Part shown: piece by piece, positions 26,512 to 36,518 of the stretch
Position numbering within the stretch: the stretch's first letter is position 1
How the letters are laid out: each line of letters starts with the position of its first letter
From: Jiella flava
GTDB lineage: Bacteria > Pseudomonadota > Alphaproteobacteria > Rhizobiales > Rhizobiaceae
Direction: 5' to 3'
Length of the DNA: 64,000 nt
Assembly (NCBI RefSeq): GCF_017349315.1
Contig: NZ_JAFMPP010000002.1
Coordinates: forward strand, 62,001 to 126,000
Notes under the pieces: model-generated
What the model was told of the DNA's origin: nothing
Database searches by the model: none
What the model saw: only the letters and a program-made list of their open reading frames with translations
Made by a program: the position numbers and the translations under genes

Positions 26512-27282
26512 ATGGCTGATTATCGGAATGCCAGTATGCGGTCCGTGCCCGCTGCCGGTGCCCGGACGGATATCGACGTCGGCCTTCGCAATTACATGCT
26601 GAAGGTCTACAATCTGATGGCGGGCGGCCTCGCGCTGACCGGCATCGCGGCTTACGCGCTCTACGCCATGTCGGTGACTACGGAGCCGACGGCCTACCAG
26701 GTCCGGCCGGACCTCTTCCTCACCGATCTCGGCTACACGGTCTTCGTCTCGCCGCTGAAGTGGGTTCTGATGCTTGCTCCCCTTGCGATGGTGTTCTTCC
26801 TGTCGTTCCGGGTGCACAAGATGAGCGTCCAGGCGGCGCAGGCCACCTTCTGGGCCTATGCCGGCATGGTCGGCCTGTCGCTGTCGACGATCTTCCTCGT
26901 CTACACTCAGGAATCGATCACCCAGGTGTTCTTCATCACCGCCGCCGCCTTCGGCGCGCTGTCGCTGTGGGGCTACACCACCAAGCGCGACATTTCGGGC
27001 TGGGGCTCGTTCCTGTTCATGGGCGTGATCGGCATTATCCTCGCCTCGATCGTCAACATCTTCCTCGCGTCCAGTGCCCTGCACTTCGCGGTCTCGGTCA
27101 TCGGCGTCCTGGTTTTCGCGGGCCTCACCGCCTACGACACCCAGCAGATCAAGGAGATGTATTACGAAGGTGACGGTTCGGCGGTCATGGGGCGCAAGGC
27201 CGTGATGGGCGCGTTGCGTCTCTATCTCGACTTCATCAACATGTTCCTCTTCCTGCTGCAGCTCTTCGGCAATCGTGACTGA
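26512..27282 (+). CDS. Bax inhibitor-1/YccA family membrane protein
   Basis: A 256-aa multipass protein of the BI-1 (TMBIM) family, some members of which are pH-sensitive Ca2+ leak channels. Seven hydrophobic segments are visible, and the family's C-terminal signature AYDTQQIKEMYYEG followed by ALRLYLDFINMFLFLLQLFG is intact. ATG 26512 has AAGGAA 8 bases upstream and is the right start; the frame is open further upstream without a ribosome site. A terminator follows. Role in this organism is not evident from the neighbours. Confidence 0.93.
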   Translation: MADYRNASMRSVPAAGARTDIDVGLRNYMLKVYNLMAGGLALTGIAAYALYAMSVTTEPTAYQVRPDLFLTDLGYTVFVSPLKWVLMLAPLAMVFFLSFRVHKMSVQAAQATFWAYAGMVGLSLSTIFLVYTQESITQVFFITAAAFGALSLWGYTTKRDISGWGSFLFMGVIGIILASIVNIFLASSALHFAVSVIGVLVFAGLTAYDTQQIKEMYYEGDGSAVMGRKAVMGALRLYLDFINMFLFLLQLFGNRD

Positions 27283-27308
27283 TCGCGGAAAGAACATTCA
27301 GACATGCA

Positions 27309-27337
27309 AAAGGGCGGTCCGATGGGCCGCCCTTTTT
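27309..27337 (+). terminator. Terminator of the Bax inhibitor-1 gene
   Basis: AGGGCGGTCC, loop GAT, GGGCCGCCCT (9 pairs with one T-G apposition) followed by five T at 27333-27337. Confidence 0.85.
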
Positions 27338-27479
27338 GTATCATCGTAGGATGATGGATGAATGTCTGGCTTGGGCGCGACAGCCTGGATGATCGTTCGA
27401 TGCGATCCGCCCCGGTAGGGGTAACGCGGCTCGGCCGAGCCGCTGATGCGCCCGACGGCTTTGAGCCGATCTCTGTCGC

Positions 27480-28328
27480 TCAGCTCTCGCTTGGGTCGTC
27501 GCCGCCACCCTCGATCATCATCTTGCGATGCTCTTGCGCCTTCAATTCGTCCAGCGCCGGCATCGAGACAACGTTGTAGCCCGAATCCACATAATGGATT
27601 TCGCCGGTGACGCCATTGGCGAGCTCGGACATCAGATAAAGCACCGCGCCGCCGACCTCTTGGATCGTGGTGTTACGCCGCATGGGGGCGTTGCGGCGCT
27701 GATAGTTGAACATCAGCCGCGCGTCGGACACGCCGGCACCGGCGAGCGTGCGCACCGGGCCCGCCGAGATGGCGTTGACGCGGATGTTGCGTGGGCCGAA
27801 ATCCGCCGCGAGATAGCGCACCGAAGCTTCCAGTGCGGCTTTCGCGACGCCCATGACGTTGTAGTTCGGCATCACGCGGACGGCGCCGCCGTAGCTCATG
27901 GTGACCATCGAGCCGCCATTCTCCATGATCGCCGCGGCGCGCTTGGCGACCTCGGTGAAGGAGAAGCAGGAGATCACCATGGTGCGCACGAAGTTTTCGC
28001 GCGTCGTATCGGCGTAGAGGCCCTTCAGCTCGTTCTTGTCGGAAAAGGCGATGGCGTGGAGCACGAAGTCGATCGAGCCCCATTCGTCCTTCAGCGTCTC
28101 GAAGACCGCGTCGAGCGAAGCGGCGTCCTCGACATCGCAAGGAATGACCAGCTTGGAGCCGATTTCCTCGGCCAGCGGCTTGACGCGCCGTCCGAACGCT
28201 TCGCCCTGATAGGTGAGGGCAACCTCCGCGCCGTTGTCGGCCAGGGCTTTGGCCGCACCCCAGGCGATCGAGTTATGGTTGGCGACGCCCATCACGAGCC
28301 CGCGCTTGCCTTTCATCAGATCGCCCAT
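27480..28328 (-). CDS. fabI: Enoyl-[acyl-carrier-protein] reductase FabI
   Basis: NADH-dependent reductase of the last step in fatty-acid elongation. Catalytic residues align directly with E. coli numbering: Tyr146 (MSYGG), Tyr156 and Lys163 in YNVMGVAK. The nucleotide-binding start GLVMGVANHNSIAWG is intact. Length from ATG 28328 is 282 aa; the longer open frame to 28520 is antisense overlap with fabB. It is the third gene of the fabA-fabB-fabI operon, 19 bases after fabB. Having FabA/FabB here means the operon covers unsaturated fatty acid synthesis. Confidence 0.95.
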   Translation of the reverse strand: MGDLMKGKRGLVMGVANHNSIAWGAAKALADNGAEVALTYQGEAFGRRVKPLAEEIGSKLVIPCDVEDAASLDAVFETLKDEWGSIDFVLHAIAFSDKNELKGLYADTTRENFVRTMVISCFSFTEVAKRAAAIMENGGSMVTMSYGGAVRVMPNYNVMGVAKAALEASVRYLAADFGPRNIRVNAISAGPVRTLAGAGVSDARLMFNYQRRNAPMRRNTTIQEVGGAVLYLMSELANGVTGEIHYVDSGYNVVSMPALDELKAQEHRKMMIEGGGDDPSES

Positions 28329-28347
28329 GGCGGTCTCTTTCTTTTCT

Positions 28348-29577
28348 TCAGTCCGTGACGCGCTGGAAGACAAGGCAAGCATTGGTGCCGCCAAAACCGA
28401 ACGAATTGGACAAGATACGGTCAAGTTTGACGGCGTCGCGCCGCTCGCGAACGATTGGCAGACCTTCGAACTCGGGATCGAGATCGTCGATATGCGCGCT
28501 CTTGGCAATGAAGTTGTCACGCATCATCAACAGCGAATAGATCGCTTCATGCACGCCTGTCGCCCCTTGGCTGTGTCCGGTCAGCGACTTGGTGCCTGAA
28601 ATTGGCGGGATCGCATCGCCGAAGACCTCGCGGATCGCCTGGATTTCCACCCGATCGCCGACGGGTGTCGCTGTCGCATGGGGGTTGATGTAGTCGACCG
28701 TGCCATTGAGATTGCCGGAGAAGCCGGCGAGTGCCTGACGCATGCAGCGCACGGCGCCTTCGCCCGAGGGCGCGACCATGTCGGCGCCGTCGGAGGTCGC
28801 GGCATAACCGACGAGCTCGCCGTAGATCGTCGCGCCGCGGGCCTTTGCCCGCTCATACGCCTCGAGTACCAGCACGCCGGCGCCCCCGGCGATGACGAAG
28901 CCGTCGCGGTTCTTGTCATAGGCGCGCGAAGCCACGGCGGGCGTCTCGTTGAAATTGGAGGAGAGCGCGCCCATCGCATCGAACAGGTTGGAGAGCGACC
29001 AGTTGAGGTCTTCGCAGCCGCCGGCGAACATAATGTCCTGCTTGCCGAGCATGATCTGCTCGGCGGCGTTGCCGATGCAGTGGCTGGAGGTCGAGCAGGC
29101 GGAGGAGATCGAATAGTTGATCCCCTTGATCTTGAACCAGGTGGCGAGGGTCGCCGAGGCGGTCGAGGCCATCGCTTTCGGCACCACCGTCGGGCCGATC
29201 CGCTTCGGTCCCTTCTCGCGGGTGATATCGGCCGCCTGGACGATCGAGATGGTCGAGGAGCCGCCGGAGCCCATGACGATGCCGGTGCGCTCGTGGGAGA
29301 CCTCGGCCCCGTTCAGGCCGGCATCCTTGATCGCCTGATCCATGGCGACGTGGTTCCACGCCGTTCCGCCGCCGTGAAAGCGCATGGCGCGACGGTCGAG
29401 GACGGTCGAGGGGTCAAGGGTCGGCTTGCCGTGAATATGGCTGCGGAAGCCGAGCTCCTTATATTCTTCGGCAAAGGAGATGCCCGAGCGGGCGTCCTTC
29501 AAAGACCGTGCGACCTCTTCCACATCGTTACCGATGGGAGACACGATGCCCATGCCCGTCACGACGACCCGTCTCAT
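28348..29577 (-). CDS. fabB: 3-oxoacyl-[acyl-carrier-protein] synthase I FabB
   Basis: Condensing enzyme for elongation of unsaturated acyl-ACPs. The catalytic triad is visible: Cys161 in [10 protein letters not shown], His300 in [11 protein letters not shown] and His335 in GHSQGATG, with Lys330 in GTKSLTG. It begins [16 protein letters not shown], the family N-terminus. Length 409 aa, typical of KAS I. The gene lies 38 bases after fabA and 19 before fabI, so the three form one operon. FabB rather than FabF is supported by the pairing with FabA. Confidence 0.95.
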   Translation of the reverse strand: MRRVVVTGMGIVSPIGNDVEEVARSLKDARSGISFAEEYKELGFRSHIHGKPTLDPSTVLDRRAMRFHGGGTAWNHVAMDQAIKDAGLNGAEVSHERTGIVMGSGGSSTISIVQAADITREKGPKRIGPTVVPKAMASTASATLATWFKIKGINYSISSACSTSSHCIGNAAEQIMLGKQDIMFAGGCEDLNWSLSNLFDAMGALSSNFNETPAVASRAYDKNRDGFVIAGGAGVLVLEAYERAKARGATIYGELVGYAATSDGADMVAPSGEGAVRCMRQALAGFSGNLNGTVDYINPHATATPVGDRVEIQAIREVFGDAIPPISGTKSLTGHSQGATGVHEAIYSLLMMRDNFIAKSAHIDDLDPEFEGLPIVRERRDAVKLDRILSNSFGFGGTNACLVFQRVTD

Positions 29578-29615
29578 CCGCAGACGTCCTCTTCTGGTGC
29601 CTTTTTTGATCCGTC

Positions 29616-30146
29616 TCAGGCGAGGGCCGCGTCGGCCTCGCCTTCAATGAACAGGCCGACCCTGAGGTCGTTGGCCCGATAGATCAGCTCGCCGTCGGCC
29701 TTCACCCAACCATTGGCGATGCCCAGCTTGAGCTTGGATCGGATCACGCGGCGGAAGTCGACGCCGTATTCGACGTGCTTGACCTTCGGGGTCACCTGGC
29801 CGGTAAACTTGACTTCGCCGACGCCCAGCGCGCGGCCCTTGCCGCGCTCGCCGAGCCAACCAAGAAAGAAGCCGGTCAGCTGCCACAGGGCGTCGAGGCC
29901 AAGACAACCCGGCATCACCGGGTCGCCCTGGAAGTGGCACTGGAAGAACCAGAGATCCGGATTGACGTCGAATTCGGCGGTGATGCCACCCTTGCCGTTT
30001 TCGCCACCCTTCTCGTCGACATTGGTGATGCGATCGAACATCAGCATGGGCGGAAGGGGCAGCTGCGCATTGCCGGCTCCGAACAACTCGCCGCGACCAC
30101 AGGCAAGGAGGTCGTCGTAGTCGAAAGAGGATTTGCGTGCTGTCAT
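29616..30146 (-). CDS. fabA: 3-hydroxydecanoyl-ACP dehydratase/isomerase FabA
   Basis: Introduces the cis double bond at the C10 stage of fatty acid synthesis. The active-site His71 is in [11 protein letters not shown] and Asp85 in [11 protein letters not shown]. The family start [17 protein letters not shown] is clear, giving 176 aa from ATG 30146. The frame is open to 30509 but that part runs antisense to the next gene. First gene of fabA-fabB-fabI; divergent from a secreted unknown and from irr, an arrangement common in Rhizobiales. Confidence 0.96.
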   Translation of the reverse strand: MTARKSSFDYDDLLACGRGELFGAGNAQLPLPPMLMFDRITNVDEKGGENGKGGITAEFDVNPDLWFFQCHFQGDPVMPGCLGLDALWQLTGFFLGWLGERGKGRALGVGEVKFTGQVTPKVKHVEYGVDFRRVIRSKLKLGIANGWVKADGELIYRANDLRVGLFIEGEADAALA

Positions 30147-30439
30147 CGCTGTCGAATATCCGCCATGTCTATCCCGCCGGCCCGCTGGGGCCAGATTCGT
30201 GTGCGCCATAGCATGTCCGGCACGAGACTGAAAACCGCCTGGGTGGCATTGCCACAGTTTTGCGCCGGCTCCCACGCCAAACTGACGGTGATGACGCGCT
30301 TTCGGCCTTGGGCCGCCCAGTGCAAATGTGGGCCGCGGCCGGCATTTTAAAGAGCGTGGCGCGACCTTTTGCGTGACGCGCCACCGGGTTGTCGCCAAAC
30401 GCCTTGCGGAAAGCGCACTTGACCTCGAAAAGGATCGCC

Positions 30440-30916
30440 ATGTCTTCGGCTTCGTTTCGCGCCCGCTGTCTCCTTGGTTCGATCGTCGGCTTTGCCACGC
30501 TCGTGACATTTGCCGCGCCCGGTGCGGCGGCGAGCTGGCGTTATGCCGGGGGCGAGGCTGGCCTCTGGGTCGATGGCGATTTCAATGGAATCACACTGAG
30601 CTGCCGAAACGGCGAACTGGCGATGAGCGTTTTCGGCTTTCCGGAACGGCTTGAGGCTGGGCTCGGCTACACGGTCGTCCTGGATGTGGACGGCACCGCG
30701 CGCCGGCTTCGGACAAGGCCCGGCACCCGGCGTGGGGCACCCGGCTCGGTGCTGTCGGTGACGCTTGCCGGGGCCGAGGCAAAAAACATTGTCGATGCGA
30801 TCCGCCGGGGGCGCAAGGCAGAAATCTCCACCCCGGCCGGGCGCTATGGGCTGCCGCTCTCCGGCTCGGCGAAGGCGCTGGACCGGCTGATTGAGGCTTG
30901 CCCGGGTCTGGGGTGA
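30440..30916 (+). CDS. Secreted protein of unknown function (158 aa)
   Basis: Not recognised. A signal peptide is visible ([20 protein letters not shown], cleavage near GAAAS). The mature domain opens with [19 protein letters not shown] and has Cys residues at SCRNGE and near the end (EACPG), so a disulfide is possible. AAGGA lies 5 bases upstream of ATG 30440. It sits between fabA (divergent, 290 bp away) and irr (130 bp downstream, same strand). Periplasmic location is inferred; no function can be assigned. Confidence 0.65.
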   Translation: MSSASFRARCLLGSIVGFATLVTFAAPGAAASWRYAGGEAGLWVDGDFNGITLSCRNGELAMSVFGFPERLEAGLGYTVVLDVDGTARRLRTRPGTRRGAPGSVLSVTLAGAEAKNIVDAIRRGRKAEISTPAGRYGLPLSGSAKALDRLIEACPGLG

Positions 30917-30936
30917 GGGCAGGGCTTGACGCCACT

Positions 30937-30982
30937 ATCAAAAAGATGACATTCCTTATCAGGAATATCCCTAATTTTTGAT
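30937..30982. promoter_or_regulatory. Nested inverted repeats upstream of irr
   Basis: Inner dyad ATTCCT-TATC-AGGAAT at 30951-30966, enclosed by ATCAAAAA at 30937-30944 and TTTTTGAT at 30975-30982. The centres differ by only one base. TTGACG at 30926-30931 could be a -35 box. The site lies about 70-110 bases before the proposed irr start and is a candidate operator. It does not match the usual ICE motif of Irr itself. Confidence 0.5.
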
Positions 30983-31049
30983 GCTTACAGGCAGAGTCTG
31001 TGCTATGGGGCAATCTGAATATGGTCAGCGCCGGAACGGTGTTGGGGTA

Positions 31050-31529
31050 ATGGAAATACGGACAGTGGCATTTTCAGGAATGGAAAAGCAGACCCGGACT
31101 CAAGGCTTTTGCGTGTTCGAACGGCTTCGCTCGGTGGGGCTTCGGCCGACTCGGCAGCGCGTTGCCCTGTGCAATCTGATGTTCGGCTCGGGCGATCGGC
31201 ATCTGTCGGCCGAAGAGCTGTTTGAGGAAGCGCATAAGGCGGGAGAGGCGGTGTCGCTCGCGACCGTCTACAATACGCTGCATCAGTTTACCGATGCTGG
31301 CTTGGTGCGGCCGCTCTCGGCCGAAGGTCAGCGAACCTATTTCGACACCAACACCTCCGACCACCATCACTTCTTCATCGAGGAAGACAACGCGATGGTC
31401 GATATCCCGACCGGCACGCTGAAACTCGGCGAATTGCCTGAGCCGCCGGAGGGCATGGAAATCGTCAATGTCGACATCGTCGTGCGGTTGCGGCGCAAGG
31501 ATGGCGTGGCGCGGCGCGAGAGCAACTGA
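31050..31529 (+). CDS. irr: Irr, Fur-family iron response regulator
   Basis: Rhizobial transcription factor that senses heme status and controls iron genes. Winged helix (residues about 25-95) includes LRPTRQRVALCNLMF and SLATVYNTLHQFTDAGLVR; the His cluster DHHHFFIEED near residues 104-112 is the conserved secondary heme/metal site. The N-terminal heme regulatory motif (Gly-Cys-Pro in Bradyrhizobium) is replaced by GFCVF, with no Pro. The start is uncertain: ATG 31050, ATG 31080 or ATG 30978; I chose 31050 for typical length (159 aa). Neighbour to fabA-fabB-fabI on the other strand. Possible target in this window: the ICE-like dyad upstream of fbpA. Confidence 0.9.
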   Translation: MEIRTVAFSGMEKQTRTQGFCVFERLRSVGLRPTRQRVALCNLMFGSGDRHLSAEELFEEAHKAGEAVSLATVYNTLHQFTDAGLVRPLSAEGQRTYFDTNTSDHHHFFIEEDNAMVDIPTGTLKLGELPEPPEGMEIVNVDIVVRLRRKDGVARRESN

Positions 31530-31606
31530 CATCGGAAGCCGGAGCCGCTGATGCGGCGAGACCGGCGGGCGCGTTACGGGCGCTTGTTCCTGACCGCTCT
31601 TGAGAA

Positions 31607-31643
31607 AAAACCCCGGTGCGGACGCCGCGCCGGGGTTTTCATT
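31607..31643 (+). terminator. Terminator after irr
   Basis: AACCCCGG arm, internal GCGG/CCGC pairing and CCGGGGTT arm, ending in TTTTC on the plus strand and with A-run on the other side, so it could act in both directions. It starts about 78 bases after the irr stop. Confidence 0.8.
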
Positions 31644-31773
31644 TCGGACTTTACCATCGCCGCCGGGGTGAGGCAAAGTTTGACTCATCTGCCCAAGCGC
31701 CGGTGTCGCACCGGATAAAGCGGGACCGATCGTCGACCGACGTGGTGGTCCCCGCGAAGTCTGGCGCGTTGGG

Positions 31774-32028
31774 TCAGATTTCGCTCTTCAGGACCACCGG
31801 GATCAGAAGGTCGCCCCAGTTGCCGTTGCCGCCGTGATGCCGGGCCGAGCGCACCAGCTCGACCGAGACGCCGGCCTCGACCGCCTTCATCACCGATTGG
31901 TTGAGGCGATGCAGGTCATTGGCGAGCATCCGGATGGCGCTCTGCTGCGTCTCGTCCATCGCCGAGGCCTGCTCCTCGGCCCGTTCCTTGACGCGGGTGC
32001 GGGGAAGATCGTTGGCAACTGCACTCAT
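31774..32028 (-). CDS. Small conserved-looking protein downstream of isocitrate lyase (84 aa)
   Basis: No domain name can be given. AAGGGAG lies 8 bases before ATG 32028, which is strong support for a real gene. The protein is mostly helical, with Asp/Glu/Lys/Arg-rich N-terminus and the pattern ANDLHRLNQSVMKAVEAG, VELVRSARHH, WGDLLIPVVL at the end. It follows aceA by about 135 bp on the same strand and may share its transcript, which hints at a role in glyoxylate metabolism; this is inference only. Confidence 0.65.
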   Translation of the reverse strand: MSAVANDLPRTRVKERAEEQASAMDETQQSAIRMLANDLHRLNQSVMKAVEAGVSVELVRSARHHGGNGNWGDLLIPVVLKSEI

Positions 32029-32162
32029 GGTCTATCTCCCTTGAAGAAACCGGCGGCTGACCTTTAAGCTAGGACGCGCCGATGCTGCTGGCCGCTGGGC
32101 GGCAATCGATATTGATGACGAGCCGGGCGCTGGCGTCGATCGCGGCGCGCCCGGCGTCGGTG

Positions 32163-33470
<1,308 letters not shown>

Positions 33471-33623
33471 GATGGAACCCTCCATTCGTGTCGCAGCGTC
33501 GACGGGGCCGAGACAGGTTCACGCCACAGCGCCGCCGGTGCAGGGAAATTGCCACTTGCAGAGCGATCGGCGAAGAGCGGGTGGCGGTTTTGGGTCGAGA
33601 TTTCGGGTTGCGATGTCTTGCCT

Positions 33624-33661
33624 TTTACAGCCCGAATTTGTAAATCTGTAAAAAATGTAAA
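33624..33661. promoter_or_regulatory. TGTAAA repeat cluster upstream of aceA
   Basis: Three direct TGTAAA units at 33639, 33647 and 33656 (spacing 8 and 9 bases) with an inverted TTTACAG at 33624-33630 that pairs with CTGTAAA at 33646-33652. It lies about 155-190 bases upstream of aceA. Candidate binding site for the divergently encoded ScfR-like regulator or another activator. A second set, TTGCAAA at 33769 and TTTGCA at 33798 plus CTTTCGCAA, lies nearer scfR; CTTTGCAA resembles the actinobacterial RamB site. Confidence 0.45.
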
Positions 33662-33874
33662 GTCTTCTCGCGTGTTTGAGCCTCGCTGAAGCGGCGGCTC
33701 GGCGTCGCTTTTGCCGGCGATCGTTCTGCAGTGTCTGCGCCTGGGATGGACGCCGCGATCGGAGATTGTTGCAAATGATCCTAAATGCCTCAATTCGTTT
33801 GCACTTTCGCAAGGTTCAGGCGCTATTGTCGTGCTTCTATGAGAGGGACGGGACTGGGATCCTGCGAGGGTGTC

Positions 33875-34012
33875 ATGTCAGGCACGGTGATGATGTCCAT
33901 GATGAGGGCAGTGGCCGAATTTCTGCGGCCAAGCTACCGGCCGGAGCGCTATTACATGCGCGGTCCGGGCCCGGCCTGCGCGCGCAAGGGCGGCACCCCG
34001 CTGACCCCCTAA
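33875..34012 (+). CDS. Possible small protein upstream of scfR (45 aa)
   Basis: Low-confidence gene. GAGGG lies a few bases before ATG 33875 and codon third positions are GC-rich. The peptide has Met-rich N-terminus (MSGTVMMSMMRAVAEF), then LRPSYRPERYYMRGPGPAC and a basic tail. It ends 85 bases before scfR and could be cotranscribed. No family is recognised. It could also be a chance frame in the regulatory gap. Confidence 0.3.
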   Translation: MSGTVMMSMMRAVAEFLRPSYRPERYYMRGPGPACARKGGTPLTP

Positions 34013-34096
34013 TCGATCGGCCGGCGCGCAGCCCCCGGGCCGTTTGTCGCGCATGGGCGCTTGGTCCGGCCGCCTGCCGCGTGACGAGCTAGCGCC

Positions 34097-35518
34097 ATGG
34101 CCGAGAACAAGATCTTTGCCGGTCCGCGCATTCGCCGCATTCGCAACGGCCTGGGATTGACCCAGACGGCGATGGCCGAGGAACTCGGCATCTCGCCGTC
34201 CTATCTCAACCTGATCGAGCGCAATCAGCGGCCGCTGACGGTCCAGCTTCTGCTCAAGCTTTCCGAGACCTATCAAGTCGATCTTGCCGATCTGCAGGGC
34301 GGGCGGCAGGAGGGCGTGTTTTCGGAGTTGAAGGCGATTTTCTCCGATCCGCTGTTGTCCGGCGAACTGCCGGGCGATCAGGAGCTTGTCGAACTCGCCG
34401 ACGCTGCGCCGAACGCTGCGGCCGGCGTCTCCAAGCTCTATCGGGCCTATCGCGAGCAGCAGGCGCGGTTGACCGATCTCTCCCAGCTTCTGGCTCGCGA
34501 GGGTCGCATGCTCGGCTCGGCCGGCGCCCGTCTGCCGATCGACGAGGTCCATGAGGTTTTCGAGATGCGGCCGAATTTCTTCGCCGCGATCGAGACCGCG
34601 GCCGAGGCTTTGCACCAGGCGCTGGCGCCGGGCGACGACCTCTTCGGCGCGATGCGGGTGTGGCTGCGCAAGCAGCACGACGTTTCGGTGCGGGTTCTGC
34701 CGCTGCAGGCCATGCCGCTTTGGCGCCGCCGCTTCGACCGTCACTCGCGGCGGCTGTTTCTGTCCGAGCGGCTGTCGACCGCCGATCGGATCCGCGAGAC
34801 GGCGATGGAGGTCTGCCAACTCGCGATCGGAGCTGAGACCGACGCCGAAAGCCGGACCTTCACCTTCGCGACGGATGAGGCGCGCCGGCTCGCCCGCTTC
34901 GAACTGCTGCGCTACGCCGCCCACGCTCTGATGATGCCCTACACGGCCTTTCAGGCCGCGGCCGAACGGGCAGCCTATGACGTCGATGTTCTGAAGAGCC
35001 GGTTCCAGGTCTCGTTCGAGCATGCAGCGAATCGCCTGACCATGTTGCAGCGCCAAGGTGCGCCGGGCGTGCCGTTTTTCATGTTGGAGGTCGACAATGC
35101 CGGCAATCGGTTCCGCCGCGCCGGCGCGCGCGGCTTTCCGCTCCAGCGCTTTGGCGGCGGGTGTCCGAAGCTGCCGATCCATGCCGCTTTCGCTCAGCCG
35201 GGCCAGATCATCGTCGAGCGGGCGGAAATGCCGGACGGCGCGGAATTTTTGCTGATCGCCCGCACTCTCGAAGGGTTAGGCGCCGGCTTCGAGGAGCGGC
35301 CGCGGCGCACGGCGATTTTGATCGGTTGCGATATCGGCTTTAGCGACGACACGGTATATGGCCGCCATCTCGGTGAAAAATCGACGGTTTTGAAGATCGG
35401 ACCGGCCTGCCGGCTGTGCGAGCGTCAGGGGTGTCTCGCCCGCGCCGAGCCGCCGCTGACCCGCCCGCTCGGCCTTGACGAAATGGTCACCGGTCTCTCG
35501 GCGTTTGACTTCCAGTGA
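34097..35518 (+). CDS. ScfR/RamB-type short-chain fatty acyl regulator (XRE with DUF2083/ImmA-IrrE-like core)
   Basis: Transcription factor of 473 aa. Residues about 10-70 form an XRE helix-turn-helix (RIRNGLGLTQTAMAEELGISPSYLNLIERNQRP). The central part (about 150-300) resembles the IrrE/ImmA peptidase-like domain without a clear HEXXH, and the C-terminal DUF2083 domain carries a Cys cluster, CRLCERQGC. This architecture is that of ScfRs, acyl-CoA-responsive regulators of acetate/propionate genes (RamB, PrpR). It is divergent from aceA, its most probable target. Start ATG 34097 is only moderately supported; AGCTAG precedes it. Inducer cannot be told from sequence. Confidence 0.88.
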   Translation: MAENKIFAGPRIRRIRNGLGLTQTAMAEELGISPSYLNLIERNQRPLTVQLLLKLSETYQVDLADLQGGRQEGVFSELKAIFSDPLLSGELPGDQELVELADAAPNAAAGVSKLYRAYREQQARLTDLSQLLAREGRMLGSAGARLPIDEVHEVFEMRPNFFAAIETAAEALHQALAPGDDLFGAMRVWLRKQHDVSVRVLPLQAMPLWRRRFDRHSRRLFLSERLSTADRIRETAMEVCQLAIGAETDAESRTFTFATDEARRLARFELLRYAAHALMMPYTAFQAAAERAAYDVDVLKSRFQVSFEHAANRLTMLQRQGAPGVPFFMLEVDNAGNRFRRAGARGFPLQRFGGGCPKLPIHAAFAQPGQIIVERAEMPDGAEFLLIARTLEGLGAGFEERPRRTAILIGCDIGFSDDTVYGRHLGEKSTVLKIGPACRLCERQGCLARAEPPLTRPLGLDEMVTGLSAFDFQ

Positions 35519-35673
35519 CGGCAGGTCCAAATCCGCAGCGCAGAGTCTTCGTCCGAGGGACCATCCTGTCATCGAATCGTCATGATCCTGCTCGCAATGG
35601 CGGGAAGGCTTGGCTGGCGCGGGCCCGTTCCGGTCTGCCGGTCGACCGCTGAATGTGAGGTAAAGCGTAAAAC

Positions 35674-36468
35674 ATGGACAAGAGCGTCAGTCAGCAGAAA
35701 CTCAAGACCACGGGCCTCGAAGACACGATGACGCGCGCGGGATTTGCCGCGCGCACCATCCAGAAGCTCGTCGACGGGGCCGAGGCGCTGAACCTCAAAT
35801 ACTCATCCGTCGGCAATCCGCCGGTGTTCGAGACCGACGATTTTCCCTGGGCGCGCGCGATCGAGTCCGAATGGCACCTGATCCGTGCCGAACTCGATAA
35901 GGTTCTGGTGCGCAAGGGCGAATTGCCGGCTTTCCATGAGATCTCCTCGGAGGTGCGCTCGATCTCATCCGACAACAGTTGGAAGACATTCTTCCTTTGC
36001 GGCTACGGCATCACCTCCGAGAACGCTATCGCCCAGTGCCCGGAAACCTGGCGCATCCTGCAGAACATCCCCGGCCTGAAGTCGGCGATGTTCTCGATCT
36101 TCGAGCCGGGCAAGCATCTGCCGCCCCATCGCGGGCCCTATAATGGTGTTCTGCGCTTCCATCTGGGCCTCATCGTGCCGGATGAGCCGGACAAGATCGG
36201 CATCCGGGTCGACGATCGCACCTGCCATTGGGAAGAGGGCAAGGCGCTGATCTTCGACGATGCCTATGAGCATGAGGCGTGGAACCACTCCGACAAGGTG
36301 CGGGTGGTGCTGTTCGTCGACTTCGAGAAGCCGACCCGCTTCCCGGCCAGCGTGACCAACAAGGCGGTGCTGAACATGGCCGTCTTCACGCCGTTCATTC
36401 GCGAAGGCTACAAGGCCCACAAGAAGTGGGAAAAGCTGTTCTACGGCGAGGGCCAGAAGCACCGCTGA
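35674..36468 (+). CDS. Aspartyl/asparaginyl beta-hydroxylase-domain dioxygenase (LpxO-like)
   Basis: Fe(II)/2-oxoglutarate-type oxygenase of 264 aa. The iron-binding residues are visible: His in LPPHRGPYNG near residue 153, and His in HEAWNHSDKVRVVLFVDF near 203 with the 2OG-binding Arg. Homologues include LpxO, which 2-hydroxylates lipid A acyl chains, and peptide hydroxylases; the substrate here is unknown. No transmembrane segment is seen at either end, unlike LpxO, so a cytosolic or peripheral role is likelier. Upstream gene scfR is 156 bp away; a GNAT gene follows. Confidence 0.85.
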   Translation: MDKSVSQQKLKTTGLEDTMTRAGFAARTIQKLVDGAEALNLKYSSVGNPPVFETDDFPWARAIESEWHLIRAELDKVLVRKGELPAFHEISSEVRSISSDNSWKTFFLCGYGITSENAIAQCPETWRILQNIPGLKSAMFSIFEPGKHLPPHRGPYNGVLRFHLGLIVPDEPDKIGIRVDDRTCHWEEGKALIFDDAYEHEAWNHSDKVRVVLFVDFEKPTRFPASVTNKAVLNMAVFTPFIREGYKAHKKWEKLFYGEGQKHR

Positions 36469-36518
36469 GGCCGACCGACCGCTTGGCGGCGGCACGCAAC
36501 GCAACCATCGGGACGGAT

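Noticed and set aside
31050-31529. Fur or Zur rather than Irr
   Set aside because: The position next to fabA-fabB-fabI, the GLRPTRQRVAL start and the HHH heme-site cluster fit Irr better; the zinc CXXC pairs of Fur/Zur are missing.
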